A stretch of DNA of 64,000 bases from Albula goreensis (Eukaryota; Chordata; Actinopteri; Albuliformes; Albulidae): NCBI GenBank assembly GCA_022829145.1, contig CM040751.1:682001-746000 (forward strand). The letters run 5' to 3'. Position 1 is the first letter of the stretch. Each line of letters opens with the position of its first letter. Made by a program: the position numbers and the translations under genes. The notes below the pieces were generated by a model, which was given only the letters and a program-made list of their open reading frames with translations, made no database searches and was not told the origin of the DNA. Positions 14,701-41,315 of this stretch are shown here, piece after piece.

Positions 14701-17700
14701 TTACCCGGAGGAGATGTATGTGAGAACGCAAATGTCCGAATCATTTGCACTGGACATTAAACAGACATTATCCTGCCAGCTCCCCAGTACAAAGTCTGCG
14801 TAATGTCCGATTGTGCCCATGTGTGAATAGAACAGGTAATTGTCTGGAGAACAATTACGACAAGTTACAACGAGGAGTGTTGATGACGTTTCTATCATCA
14901 AACTGGTATGAAACCGGAAGAATAAAAAAACATCCAAGGGTAGCTGTTTCGTACTCTTTTCCACTTGCCTGTGTATTGCTTTACACTCTTTTGTTCATAT
15001 TGCAGATGTGTCCAAATATATTTTTTTTTGTCCAAATACATGTAGTATTGATATCAACGCAAAAACGGTAATCATTATGGATGAGTCGGTGGCCTCTCCT
15101 CCATCTTTGATGTGCTGTAAACAAAACACTGCGATTTCTGCAGCGTACTTTTTGCGTCATGTCATGCCTCCTGCATGCTTTCCCCAGGCATCACCCCTTG
15201 CCTAATCCATCCTCACCACCATGAGCAATAGACAGGTCTTAAACCCCAAAACGCCCCCGCCACACCATCACCACCGCTCCACCCTCACTACCCCGCCCTC
15301 AGCAACACAAGGGTTGAGAAACAACACAGGCCCTGTAGAAATCCTGTCCTCTCAAAATGCTAACGACAGAATTAAGTTCAATTATACCATCTTTGCTTTC
15401 CTCTCGGAAAGTATCCTTTCCACTAGTGTTGGAGAACTGAGGTTGCAATCCAATGGCCCTCTCTCTCCTTCTCAATCTTTTCCTCCTCCACCCTCTCTCT
15501 CCCACTTTCTCTCCCTACAGCAATCATTAATTAAATATAACCCTGATGCTTAAAATACACCTCTAAGAGCTGAAGACCGGCAGATTACTGCCAGGCCTCT
15601 GACAATTCCGGGATGCAGCCTGTTATCAGTTATTTATGTGGCGCTCTCCTTTGCTACAAGGAAAATATGTGGCTTTAACTGTTGTGCCATCTTTGTAGCT
15701 AGTATATGAGACCGTATGAAAGAACAGCCATATGATTTAAAGATGACAACTCCATTGTTTTGTTTGATGTTTTCATACCAGGCCTGACTCAATATGTGTG
15801 TTACGTGAGTAAATACACACGCCACTTAATCTGTTGCCCTTAGGGCTTACAGCATAGAGTATGAGATTGCAAAAAGAGTAGAGGGAATTATTCTTTTAAG
15901 TTTAAACCACTGAAATTCTTACTGTCTGTTCTGAAGACGGAACTCATTGGATGTAGTGGCAGTATGATTAGGACTTTCATCTGATTGCATTGTAAAGCAC
16001 CATCCAATGACTCTGCATTTTCATGAATGTGGATGGTGCAACATTAATATTTTTTCATCAAGCGTTAGATAATTAAAACAGAGAGTCAGTTCTAAGAGCT
16101 ACCTTGAAAATGAGTATCCACCATCCCACTTCCTGTCAGGAAGTGAAGTTAGATCAGCAAAACTGCTTTTTAAAATTATTTTAGACAGAATTATGTCTTG
16201 GTCTCCTTATACTGAAACATTAACAAAACAAAATCTTATTTTCATTATTTTGTGGACAATCTAAGCATAACTAATATGGCTTCTATGTTCTCTGTGCTGA
16301 TGAGAAGCAAGTTGGTGACAAATAGTTGTCAAGGCAGCTCCTACAACTTTCACATCTCCATGTGAGTATTACTGTCATAAATATTAATGGGTTAATGTAC
16401 ATTACAGAAGTACCTTCCAACCACAACCAAGCACATACCTCCAGTATCATTAGACAATGTTTTACGATGCAACCTGACAATAGCCTTAAGCATACTGCCA
16501 GTGAGTCAAATTGGTTTTGAAAACATTAAAGTGTAAATTCCTTCGTATGATATCTTAATCTTGAAAGTAAAACCACATTGACAATGTATGTTTATGGAGG
16601 GCATGGTACATTGGTGTTTGTGAGTGAGCTGTACTTGCACTCCTATGGTGGTCAGGACCACAGAATCGCTAAATAGCTTAGATGGAGAGCTCCACATTTT
16701 ATGGTATATGGTATGTATCACCTGTTGTGTATTTCTAACATCAAGGTTATAGTTATAGCACAGATAGGATGGAATATTTGACCATATAAGACCTTAAGTG
16801 ATGTACTTGCACTCTCTGTTAACTACTTCTGTATCACTGTTGCTGTTATCTCTCATGGTTGCATGTATGTTTTCTCACATTGTCAGTCACTTTGGGTAAG
16901 CCTACTAAATGAATGTAATCCATACTCTTGTCTGTCTGTATCAGGTGGTGATGTACATCGGCCAGGTCATGAAAGACATGTTGAAGATGTCACGCCCACT
17001 GGCTCCGCCCGTCGTGAAGCTAGAGACGCGGGTGGACGCAGAATACGGAATGCCCTCCACCCATGCCATGGCTGCCACCGCCATCTCCTTCACCCTCCTC
17101 CTAAGTGCCGCTCACAGGTTCCAGGTGAGTGTGGCTGGCCCCAGGGTTCTAGCCAGCACAGAAACGTTGTGCTGAAGCAGTTAATGAGAAGTGGGATAGG
17201 TGGCTTTGTACCTGTTGAAAGTGGTAATTTAATTGAGTTTGCAAATACAATAGCTGGTTTGATTGTCGCTACCCAACCACTAATAATATGAAAATTACCA
17301 GCCATCATTACATTACACTGTAAGTTCACATGTAATTAATGTATGCAATTAGGATTCTTAAAAATAGCATATACACTTATGTACCCCTGTATGGTGGCAA
17401 TGCTAATGGCACACAGTAGTTTTATTTGTACTTTTCCCTTTTCGTTGGTTCTAGTCAACAGCAGCTGAAACCAAGCTGAATGCTACATGGTGCTAAGTTT
17501 AGAACGGGTTTACAATAGGCTGCCTGTATGGGGATGAATGGTGCTAAGCTTAGCATGGGCTGTATGTAGTCTTATTTGCCTCCTGTGTTGGACACACCCA
17601 CACATACGCATATGCACACACATATGAGGTGTGGCTGTTAAATAATTAGAATAACACTTAATTCAATTTTCGAAGAAAACGAAAGATTTGATAGCCGTTT

Positions 17701-20700
17701 TGTTCAATTTCACCAAAAATTTCAAATTGATGCGTAGCTCAATTTTTGAGCTGACCGTTTTTACGACATGTCAGAAAAACATGTCTACTTCAAGCGATGC
17801 GTAACAGCGAACTGAAGACGCGAGCGGATTGAAACTTTCAGGGGTTGACTATGCTTGCCCATCGGTCAATGTATACCACGCGGTCCGCGCATGCGCGACG
17901 TGGCTCGACTTGGATAAGCCCGGTGTCGATTCAATAGCCACACCTCGTACACACTCGTAAACAAACACACTTAAAACATATTTCAGTGACTTGGCAGTGC
18001 TGGTAGGATAGACCTGTTCGCAGTTGTTTCCTGTGACCTCACATGATCTGAGTTGAATGAAAGGTGTTTATTCCTCTGCCTCCGGTTTTGCATGTGTGTT
18101 TTGCATGTGTTGGATGATTAGGGTTCTAGAATAAGAGCTTCACCCCCAGCATGGGTGCAATGGATAGCCACTGCCCTGCTGATATAGAATCTTTTGCCAA
18201 GTCATGAGCTGGTGGGAAAAGCATTCAATATCGTAGCAGTAAGAATAATAATAACAACCCTGGCATCAGTAAAGATGAAAATCTTATCAGCAGTAATGAA
18301 AATAAAGGCCATGGCTTTGGTTGTTCATTTCATTTATAGTGCCAGAAAATTATACTCTGTGTCCTTGGCGTACTGTGATGGAAGTATGAGGATTTTATTC
18401 TAGATGGGTGGAGAGATATATTCTTTATTAATTCCCATAGGGCAAATCAGTTTCTCAAAAATATCACAAAAGAGGAACAGTAAACCCAAGGCGAATACCT
18501 TTCAGCTAATGAGGAACAATAAACCTAAGCCTAAAAATGCAGAACAATGATGACAGTGCTAAAATGGGATCGGTTCACCCGGGCTCTGCTGCTGACCATT
18601 ACAAAGAGCTATTTGCTTATCTGTTGGTCTATCATTTCATTTGACCAATAACACACTACATGTGCTGTTAGAGAAAAACGGAGTCAGTATACACACAGTT
18701 TGTGTTGCCTGACTGGTATTGGCAGCGAGTGAGACAAAACAAACAAACTATTAGACGGCTTAACCCCCAATCTCTGGCAAGGCTGGGCCAATGTGAACCT
18801 CCGGCCTGAGCCAGTCATGGCATGGCTGGGATTCAAGCAGCCAATGACAGGGCTCTCAGACGAATGCTTATCCCGTAGACCACCTTGGCCCATTCGCCAT
18901 CTTTTTGTTTTGAAGTTCATAACTTCTCATTCAGAAAGTTGGTGTCATTAAAACGGCGATAGTAATTGTGAAATCATGGTGGTAATGAAGGTGAATATTA
19001 TATGATGTATAATATGCCGTTTCACAATAATTTCTAACAAAGTGATATATGATGCAGGCATGAAAGGGACATTGTTTTGAGAGTGGTTGAATGTGACCTG
19101 AGCTGGTGGACATCTAAAAAGGAGTAGTAGATACAGAGGTCTGGTCAGGGTTAAAGGGCAGGATGGCCGATCCCACAGCAACCCTGCTGTCCCCCTGGCT
19201 TTGTCTCCTTGGCCGGCAGTCCTTTCATTTCATTCTCTTCATTAACTTCCATTTAACGGCATTCAGCCCCGGGGCAGGAAAAGGCACAAGAAAGAGAGAA
19301 AGCGAGGGAGTAAGGGACTGTGAATATACATAAGCGTTTCAGACTTCCCCATTGAAATTCAGGAACTGAAAGAGAAAAGGTAGAGATGGGTAGAAGAAAA
19401 GAGAGATGTCACAGTAGAGAAGAGAGGACGAAATAAGACATGTGAAAGGACTGCAGTAAGCAGGCTGAAGAGGCGTAAGGGAAACGGCTGAAGATGAAGT
19501 AGACTTGTGTGAAGTGGCACTTACCTCTTACTGAGTCAAGACTACCCCAGCATGGCTTAGGGAATTTTATGGCTGGGCCGTAAAGTTGAGCCCTTGGACT
19601 GAAATTCACCTCTTCATTTTAAGGTTACGAATTGACCTTTTGCCCTTGATCTAAAATGGGTAGTATTCAAAATGCATTAATGCAAATACGTTTTTCGGTT
19701 CCTTAAAAGGATTTCAGGGGGTGTACATAGTTGTAACATAACATTATTTCTGCTTTCTTGTCTGGGTTCCTTGCTTTGTGTACAAATTCATAAGATTTAA
19801 TGTAGCACACAATAGATTATAGAAAAATAAATGTAATCAAGTTCTGCTAGAACAGAGAACAGAGTTAAAGTAATGTCAGTCTGCTTGGGTACCCTCGGTA
19901 TTGAGCATGATGGATTGACTGTGTGTGTGTGTGTGTGTGTGTGTGTTTGTGTCTCCTGTAGTTTTGGTTTGAAGCTGGCCTGCTGGTGGCAATTGTGCTG
20001 TCTGCTCTGGTGTGTCTAAGCCGGCTCTACACAGGCATGCACTCTGCCCTGGTGAGTAACAAAATTAAATTACACCTCTAACAGGCAGGGCACATGGTAA
20101 GTAATGTAATTACTTACCATGGCTTGAAAAGTTTCCTTTTAACCTGCACTGGCACATAAGAGGGCAAATGCAAAAGACAGGAGTTAAAGTGGGGAAAATA
20201 CATATTCACAATATTATGTCAGAAATGTACATCATAACTACTCACTTTTTTATGATTTCTATCATAGGATGTTATCTGTGGAGTTCTGATTTCTGGAATG
20301 CTGATGCTAGTGACATACCCTTCCTGGGAGACCTTTGACCAGCTGCAGCTAACAAGTCCGCTCTCCCCCATTGTGGCAGTGGTACTGCCCCTGTTCCTGA
20401 GCTATAGCTACCCTGAGCTGGACCATTACAGCACAACACGGGGGGACACCACCATCATCCTGGGGGTGGGCTCAGGGTGCTGGGTGGGGTACTGGGTTAA
20501 CCAGCAGCTGGGGGAGACATTTGAGCCTCAGGGAGAGTTCCCCCTCCCCCTACCCGCCCTGACTGCACCCGCACTGGCCAGGGGCTCTGCCCGCTTCCTG
20601 GTGGGCGTGGCCCTCCTTTTGAGCACCAGGCAGGTGGTGCGGACACTCAGCCTATGGATGCTGTGCACCTGGCACCAGGTGAGCGCCGACGACACCCAGG

Positions 20701-20813
20701 CCCATCGCCGCAAAGAGATTGAGGTTCCATACAAGTTTGCCACCTATGCTGCTGTGGGCCTGGTCAACACCACTTTACTCAACAAGGTCTTCGTCCTTCT
20801 GGGACTGAGTTGA
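5500..20813 (+). CDS. sgpp2: Sphingosine-1-phosphate phosphatase 2 (five coding exons)
   Basis: Coding exons are 5500-5757, 8396-8557, 16945-17124, 19962-20051 and 20268-20813. All introns are GT-AG and phase 0, giving 411 aa. The enzyme dephosphorylates sphingosine 1-phosphate and related sphingoid phosphates in the ER membrane (known for the family). The three lipid-phosphatase motifs are present: K150-x6-R157-P158, P177-S178-T179-H180, and S220-R221-x5-H227-x3-D231. Several hydrophobic helices follow. The N-terminus ([16 protein letters not shown]) resembles human SGPP2 rather than SGPP1, and the neighbour farsb supports this. Two in-frame ATGs compete: 5488 has a poor context, while 5500 has a perfect GCCACCATG and gives the same distance to LQDS as I recall for the human protein, so 5500 was chosen. 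No damage is seen in the reading frame. Confidence 0.95.
6871..7215. repeat. Low-complexity tracts in sgpp2 intron 1
   Basis: Poly-C then poly-A runs near 6878-6915, a T-run at about 7011-7039, a short (TA)n near 7177-7190 and another T-run to about 7204. These are simple-sequence DNA with no coding potential. Confidence 0.8.
7374..7565. mobile_element. Tigger/MER2-like MITE
   Basis: A 190-bp element with inverted ends: the left begins CAGGTTGCGTATCCCTTATCC and the right, read on the other strand, begins CAGGTTGAGTGTCCCTAAA. The right flank is TA (7564-7565); the left TA is mutated to TG. The ends and the inner phrase GACCAGAAGTGTTTCAGA are the style of vertebrate Tigger (pogo) elements such as human MER2, from memory. 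It is non-autonomous, with no transposase, and sits in sgpp2 intron 1. Confidence 0.7.
8396..8557 (+). CDS. sgpp2: sgpp2 coding exon 2
   Basis: Residues 87-140, including the first membrane segment ([19 protein letters not shown]). The acceptor is CCTGTAG|GGT and the donor ACT|GTGAGT, phase 0 at both ends. Confidence 0.93.
9400..9560. promoter_or_regulatory. Candidate conserved non-coding element
   Basis: A complex, balanced-composition stretch with no repeat features, inside an otherwise AT-rich intron 2 of sgpp2. It contains homeodomain-type cores, GCTAATTAGG near 9501-9510 and GTTAATCAAACC near 9512-9523. The call is by texture only: conservation cannot be tested here. Confidence 0.3.
10841..11735. 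repeat. Unclassified inverted-repeat element, interrupted by a hAT MITE
   Basis: The left part starts GCTATGTAGCATACGTAT and the right part, read on the other strand, starts GCGTATGTAGCATAGCGTAT, suggesting inverted termini about 900 bp apart. Inside, a segment around GAATTC at 11003 recurs 114 bp later at 11117 (GAATTC, then CAGTAC, CAGG, GGAAAC in both). A phrase near 11045 (GACAACAGCAGACCGGGA) recurs in altered form near 11664. A younger MITE at 11444-11614 splits it. The class could not be identified. Confidence 0.5.
11444..11614. mobile_element. hAT-type MITE
   Basis: The ends are CAGGGGTGT and ACACCCCTG, the classic hAT terminal inverted repeat. They are flanked by near-identical 8-bp target duplications, GTTTACAT (11436-11443) and GTTAACAT (11615-11622). 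It is 171 bp with no coding capacity. Confidence 0.8.
12361..12581. repeat. 90-bp direct repeat, two copies 131 bp apart
   Basis: Positions 12361-12450 and 12492-12581 are the same 90-bp sequence with only a few differences (both start TGCTTGTTGTGCCTTG and end TTCACCTGGAAC). The 41 bp between them are not repeated. This is a local segmental duplication in sgpp2 intron 2. Confidence 0.85.
12783..14101 (-). mobile_element. Tc1-like element with broken transposase
   Basis: TA-flanked, with inverted ends that match almost perfectly over more than 30 bp: left CAGTTGTGCTCATAAG, followed by TTTACATACCCTGGCAGAA, mirrored at 14064-14099. The minus strand encodes a Tc1 transposase in pieces: an N-terminal helix-turn-helix ([18 protein letters not shown], near 13700-13650), [11 protein letters not shown] near 13465 (first Asp of DD34E), [12 protein letters not shown] near 13240 (second Asp) and [18 protein letters not shown] near 13150 (Glu). 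Several frameshifts separate them, so it is inactive. End similarity is higher than in the 2940-4357 copy, so it looks younger. It lies in sgpp2 intron 2, antisense to the gene. Confidence 0.92.
15555..15690. promoter_or_regulatory. Candidate conserved non-coding element (weak)
   Basis: A complex-sequence island in sgpp2 intron 2 with GGCAGATTACTGCC (imperfect palindrome) and GTTATCAGTTATTTATG. No repeat, no open frame and no splice pattern. Judged by appearance only. Confidence 0.2.
16800..16922 (+). repeat. SINE 3' fragment next to sgpp2 exon 3
   Basis: The end TCAGTCACTTTGGGTAAGC followed by CTACTAAATGAATGTAAT is the worn version of the fish SINE tail 'AGTCGCTTTGGATAA(A)AGCGTCTGCTAAATGAATG', which I recall from many teleost genomes. 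The tRNA-like head is not evident. The fragment stops about 22 bp before the exon 3 acceptor at 16945. Confidence 0.55.
16945..17124 (+). CDS. sgpp2: sgpp2 coding exon 3 (motifs C1 and C2)
   Basis: Residues 141-200. It carries KDMLKMSRP (motif C1) and [10 protein letters not shown] (motif C2, with the PSTH catalytic-site histidine). The acceptor is TATCAG|GTG and the donor CCAG|GTGAGT. Confidence 0.95.
17623..17949. mobile_element. TA-flanked MITE, mariner-like size and ends
   Basis: Inverted ends GAGGTGTGGCTGTTAA (left) and, read on the other strand, GAGGTGTGGCTATTGAAT (right). TA is present outside each after one extra base (T at left, C at right). About 327 bp with no transposase. The interior is unusually rich in CpG (17810-17935, for example GTCCGCGCATGCGCGACG) compared with the surrounding intron. 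Confidence 0.65.
18690..18905 (-). repeat. tRNA-derived SINE (minus strand)
   Basis: Read on the minus strand from about 18900, the sequence begins GGGCCAAGGTGGTCTACGGG, continues with an A-box-like TAAGCATTCGTCTGAGAG and reaches a B-box-like GCTTGAATCCCAGCC. A conserved-looking body with GGCTCAGGCCGG follows. This is the layout of a tRNA-headed fish SINE. It lies in sgpp2 intron 3. Confidence 0.5.
19920..19961 (+). promoter_or_regulatory. sgpp2: (TG)13 tract and 3' splice site of sgpp2 exon 4
   Basis: An uninterrupted run of about 13 TG units (19920-19946) is followed by TTGTGTCTCCTGTAG and then exon 4. The pyrimidine tract proper is only a few bases long, so the TG run occupies the usual branch-to-acceptor space. 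Confidence 0.6.
19962..20051 (+). CDS. sgpp2: sgpp2 coding exon 4 (motif C3)
   Basis: Residues 201-230, exactly 30 codons. It carries [11 protein letters not shown] (motif C3), whose His is the expected nucleophile of the family. The acceptor CCTGTAG is preceded by a (TG)n tract, and the donor is CTG|GTGAGT. Both phases are 0, so skipping it would keep the frame. Confidence 0.93.
20268..20813 (+). CDS. sgpp2: sgpp2 coding exon 5 and stop
   Basis: Residues 231-411 and the TGA at 20811-20813. It begins with the Asp of motif C3, then several membrane helices, and ends with [15 protein letters not shown] and VLLGLS, which match the C-terminus I recall for vertebrate SGPP2. Confidence 0.95.
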   Translation, partial: DVICGVLISGMLMLVTYPSWETFDQLQLTSPLSPIVAVVLPLFLSYSYPELDHYSTTRGDTTIILGVGSGCWVGYWVNQQLGETFEPQGEFPLPLPALTAPALARGSARFLVGVALLLSTRQVVRTLSLWMLCTWHQVSADDTQAHRRKEIEVPYKFATYAAVGLVNTTLLNKVFVLLGLS

Positions 20814-21109
20814 AACAGTGCCCCTGTAGTGGAAAAATCAACCCGTTTCTGCTTACGTGTGCAAGGAAAGCCCTGGGGACATGGACAAACTGAAAAACAC
20901 AACCAGCTCAGATCTTCATCTCCTCTTTTATGCTTTTCGACTCATCTGCACCAGCAATAATGAAAAATGTGTACATCCCAAAGAACTGTAAATAGTTTAT
21001 AATACAGCACCACGGTCCTTACATGTACATGCTCCTGAATGACTCATTATAACTGAATCAGCACATCCTCGGATCTTGGCTGATTTTTAGAACAATAATG
21101 GCACAAAAT

Positions 21110-21115
21110 AATAAA
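21110..21115 (+). terminator. sgpp2: Candidate sgpp2 poly(A) signal
   Basis: AATAAA about 300 bp after the stop codon and 36 bp before the MITE that follows. A second AATAAA at 21264-21269 lies inside that MITE. Which one is used cannot be told from the sequence. Confidence 0.45.
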
Positions 21116-21150
21116 AAAAAATCGTACTCATGAAAACATACCCATACGCA

Positions 21151-21480
21151 TAGAGGAGGTCCTCGGGTTACAACGGTCTCGAGTTACGTCGTTTCGAGGT
21201 TACGACGCACTTCAAAAAACCTAGTTTCGACCTAAGCGGTTTGGTTTGTAAATATGACCACAGAAATAAAGATAAGAAATTGTTGTCTCTTTTTTTTTTT
21301 TAATTAATGTTTCATTTAATTACTGTATTTTATATGTCCTTCATGTGTTGTGTGTACAGTGTGAGTGACTTAAGGTATTGATTTAGGTATAATTTAGGTA
21401 TAAATTCCGACTTGCGTCGAAAATCGGCTTACGACAAGTTGTAGGAACGGAACTCGTTTGTAAGTCGAGGACCCCCTGTA
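21151..21480. mobile_element. TA-flanked MITE downstream of sgpp2
   Basis: The left end GGTCCTCGGGTTACAACG and the right end, read on the other strand (GGGGTCCTCGACTTACAAACG), are inverted repeats, with TA at both outer edges. Sub-terminal copies of a 'TTACGACG / GTCGTAA' phrase recur on both arms. About 330 bp, non-autonomous. I recall very similar ends in vertebrate Tc1/mariner-superfamily MITEs. Confidence 0.65.
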
Positions 21481-22844
21481 TTTGTAGTACAGTACAAACA
21501 CACCTCATTCAAACAACTTTTAAATTCTAGCGCTCTGTAGAATGGAACCAGGGCATCGCTGCTGAAGATCTTCTACACCAGGAATAACTGGTTTAAGACA
21601 AAAGTTTGGAAATGGTTTGGCTTACTGCAGCTTATATTTGACGTTGCAAAACTGCGAGCAGGTGCAGACACGCAGACTTAACTGGCATGTCAAGGTGGAG
21701 CTGCACTGCTTTTCCAAAATGGCAAACAAGAGTCCTCAAAAATTACTCTAACATGGCAGTTTATGTAATTAGCATTTGGCATGGATGAATGTAACTTGAA
21801 ATTAATCGTAATAACAAGGCAGATTTATACATAGAGCCTCCCTGTTGTAGTTTCATCTCCACATAACCGCCCCATAGTCCATACTATCGTTTCAAAAATC
21901 ATCCTTCTCATGAGATGCATGCCAGCACTAACATTTTTTTGGAATGTCACCTTACAGGTAAGTCTCCCAAGTTGCGGAACACATAACTATAGGAAACAAA
22001 GGCACTACTCGCCTGCCCTTTGGACATCAGAAAGGAGCCAGTGGCAACAAATTCTGAAAGCTGGGGCTGTTTCCGCTCAGAGGAGTTGAAAATCCAGTCT
22101 GTGTCTCTTCTATCCTACTGTAACCCAGTTTAGCATGACCTCAATGTGTCCTGCTCATGTCATTTATATATTAAACAGCTTAAATATATTTAATGGGGGA
22201 TACTTGCAAAACAATGCACATTTATTTCAGCAATACATGAAGGTAATTTCCAGAAAGCAAAGAGACACTTGTCATTGGTATTGTAATCTAGCTTGCTGGC
22301 AGTGTCAGTTAGGTAAATGGTCAATGATTCACTTACATTTGCACAGTAGCATAGAACTAGTAGGGTCCTTCTTGGGAAATGGGTAACTTTTATGACGGTA
22401 TTTAAGTGATAAAAATCACACTGTGCTTTTCGTCACTCATTATGACTATGCATAAAAACACTCCCACACAAAATGTATATATACTGTATGTATATATTTT
22501 TACCCATGAATCAAAATCACGAAGAACATGAAAGTACTTCAGGTGGAAAAGGGAAATAGTGGTTAATGGAGTTTTCCTTAATTTTGTGTCAGTTGAAGGC
22601 TAACTCCACCCAGATATCACCCAGTGATGTAGGACCTCACTGCGCTAAACCATGAGGAAGTCAAAACTGACTTTCTAGTGAAGTAGCTACAGCCTGTTAA
22701 GCTGGGCCTGCTAAAAACATTCCTAACAGTTGTGCCAAGAAATACCACGCAGTACTTGTTTCTATTAGGTGAGTGGCACAAACTCTTCCAACATGTAGTT
22801 TTAGAGAAAAGATTAAGTGTAGAGAAAAGATAGTGGAGTGCAGC
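21481..22844. other. sgpp2-farsb intergenic DNA
   Basis: No gene, RNA or named repeat recognised. AT-rich with scattered short open frames lacking motifs. A short (TA)-rich palindrome lies at about 22477-22497. Confidence 0.4.
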
Positions 22845-23009
22845 AAGTATCTGACAGACCCGGAGTCAGTGTGCAGAAAGTATCTGACAGACCCAGAGTC
22901 AGTGTGCAGAAAGTCTCTAACAGACCCAGAGTCAGTGTGCAGAAAGTCTCTAACAGACCCTGAGTCAGTGTGCAGAAAGTATCTAACAGACCCTGGGTCA
23001 GTGTGCAGT
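22845..23009. repeat. 33-bp minisatellite, five copies
   Basis: Five tandem units of 33 bp, beginning AAGTATCTGACAGACCC and ending GTCAGTGTGCAGA, with a few substitutions per unit. Because the unit is a multiple of three and lacks stops, it stays open on both strands (plus: KYLTDPESVCR per unit). No start context, flanking exon or domain suggests a real protein. Confidence 0.9.
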
Positions 23010-23235
23010 GAGTGTGAGACAGCACTTCAGCAGCAGCACTGTGAGAGTCGGGAGGAGGTGGGGAGTGATATTTGTCCCATGGTGCCTCTGTGCTTGTTAC
23101 CATGACAATGCCTAAGTACATTCCTTCAAGGAGGGTCAGACAGACCTGTGGGATCAATGAACCATCAAAAGGAGAAAAAAATACATTGAAGGGGGGAAAA
23201 ATAACCAGTGAGTCACATGATTCACTATGGGTGGT

Positions 23236-23241
23236 TTTATT
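23236..23241 (-). terminator. farsb: Candidate farsb poly(A) signal
   Basis: TTTATT on the plus strand reads AATAAA on the farsb strand, about 495 bp after the farsb stop codon. It would give a 3' UTR of about 0.5 kb that stops short of the 33-bp minisatellite. Confidence 0.4.
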
Positions 23242-23735
23242 CATACGTAGGTGATTACATTCACTTAAAACAGCCATATGCAAATCAAGCATCTAACACC
23301 ATAGCCATGACTCAGTTCACTGTACTGAATATATATATAAAGTATGTTTATAAAACTCAGAGTTTAATTCCAGGTGGACTCTTCTGAGTAGCCATTCTAG
23401 GTGAGGCCCTCTGCAGTGTGAATCTAATAGGAGGTCTCCAGCTGACTGCATGGTGCAATAGATTAAATAACTTCTCCAAAGGGCAAAGCTAGGAGACCAG
23501 CTTCCCATCTGCTTTCAGACAGTTAAGAGCTGTCTGGGACAAGCCAAGAATCTCGAATTTGCTGAAATGGTAGTTTAGGAATGGGCCTGTAGAGGACAGA
23601 GAAGCAATGAGAGGTGGTGAGACAGAGGACACAGTGCACCGAGGCCGGGACAGGCGAGGCGGAGCTGAGTTCTGAGGAAGGCGGAGTCAAACGGTTTATG
23701 TTGACCGGCGGTGCCTCGGGCTGAGAAGAGGGGGC

Positions 23736-41315
<17,580 letters not shown>

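Noticed and set aside
14590-14960. Possible fish repeat with paired phrases (CTTTTCACACAT, GTGTGAATAG, TGTGAGAACGCAAA)
   Set aside because: The texture resembles known fish MITEs with 'TTTTCACAC' ends, but I could not find convincing termini or target duplications.
16863-17291. 142-codon plus-strand frame over sgpp2 exon 3
   Set aside because: Wrong frame of the real exon; the PSTH-containing frame is the one joined by consistent phases.
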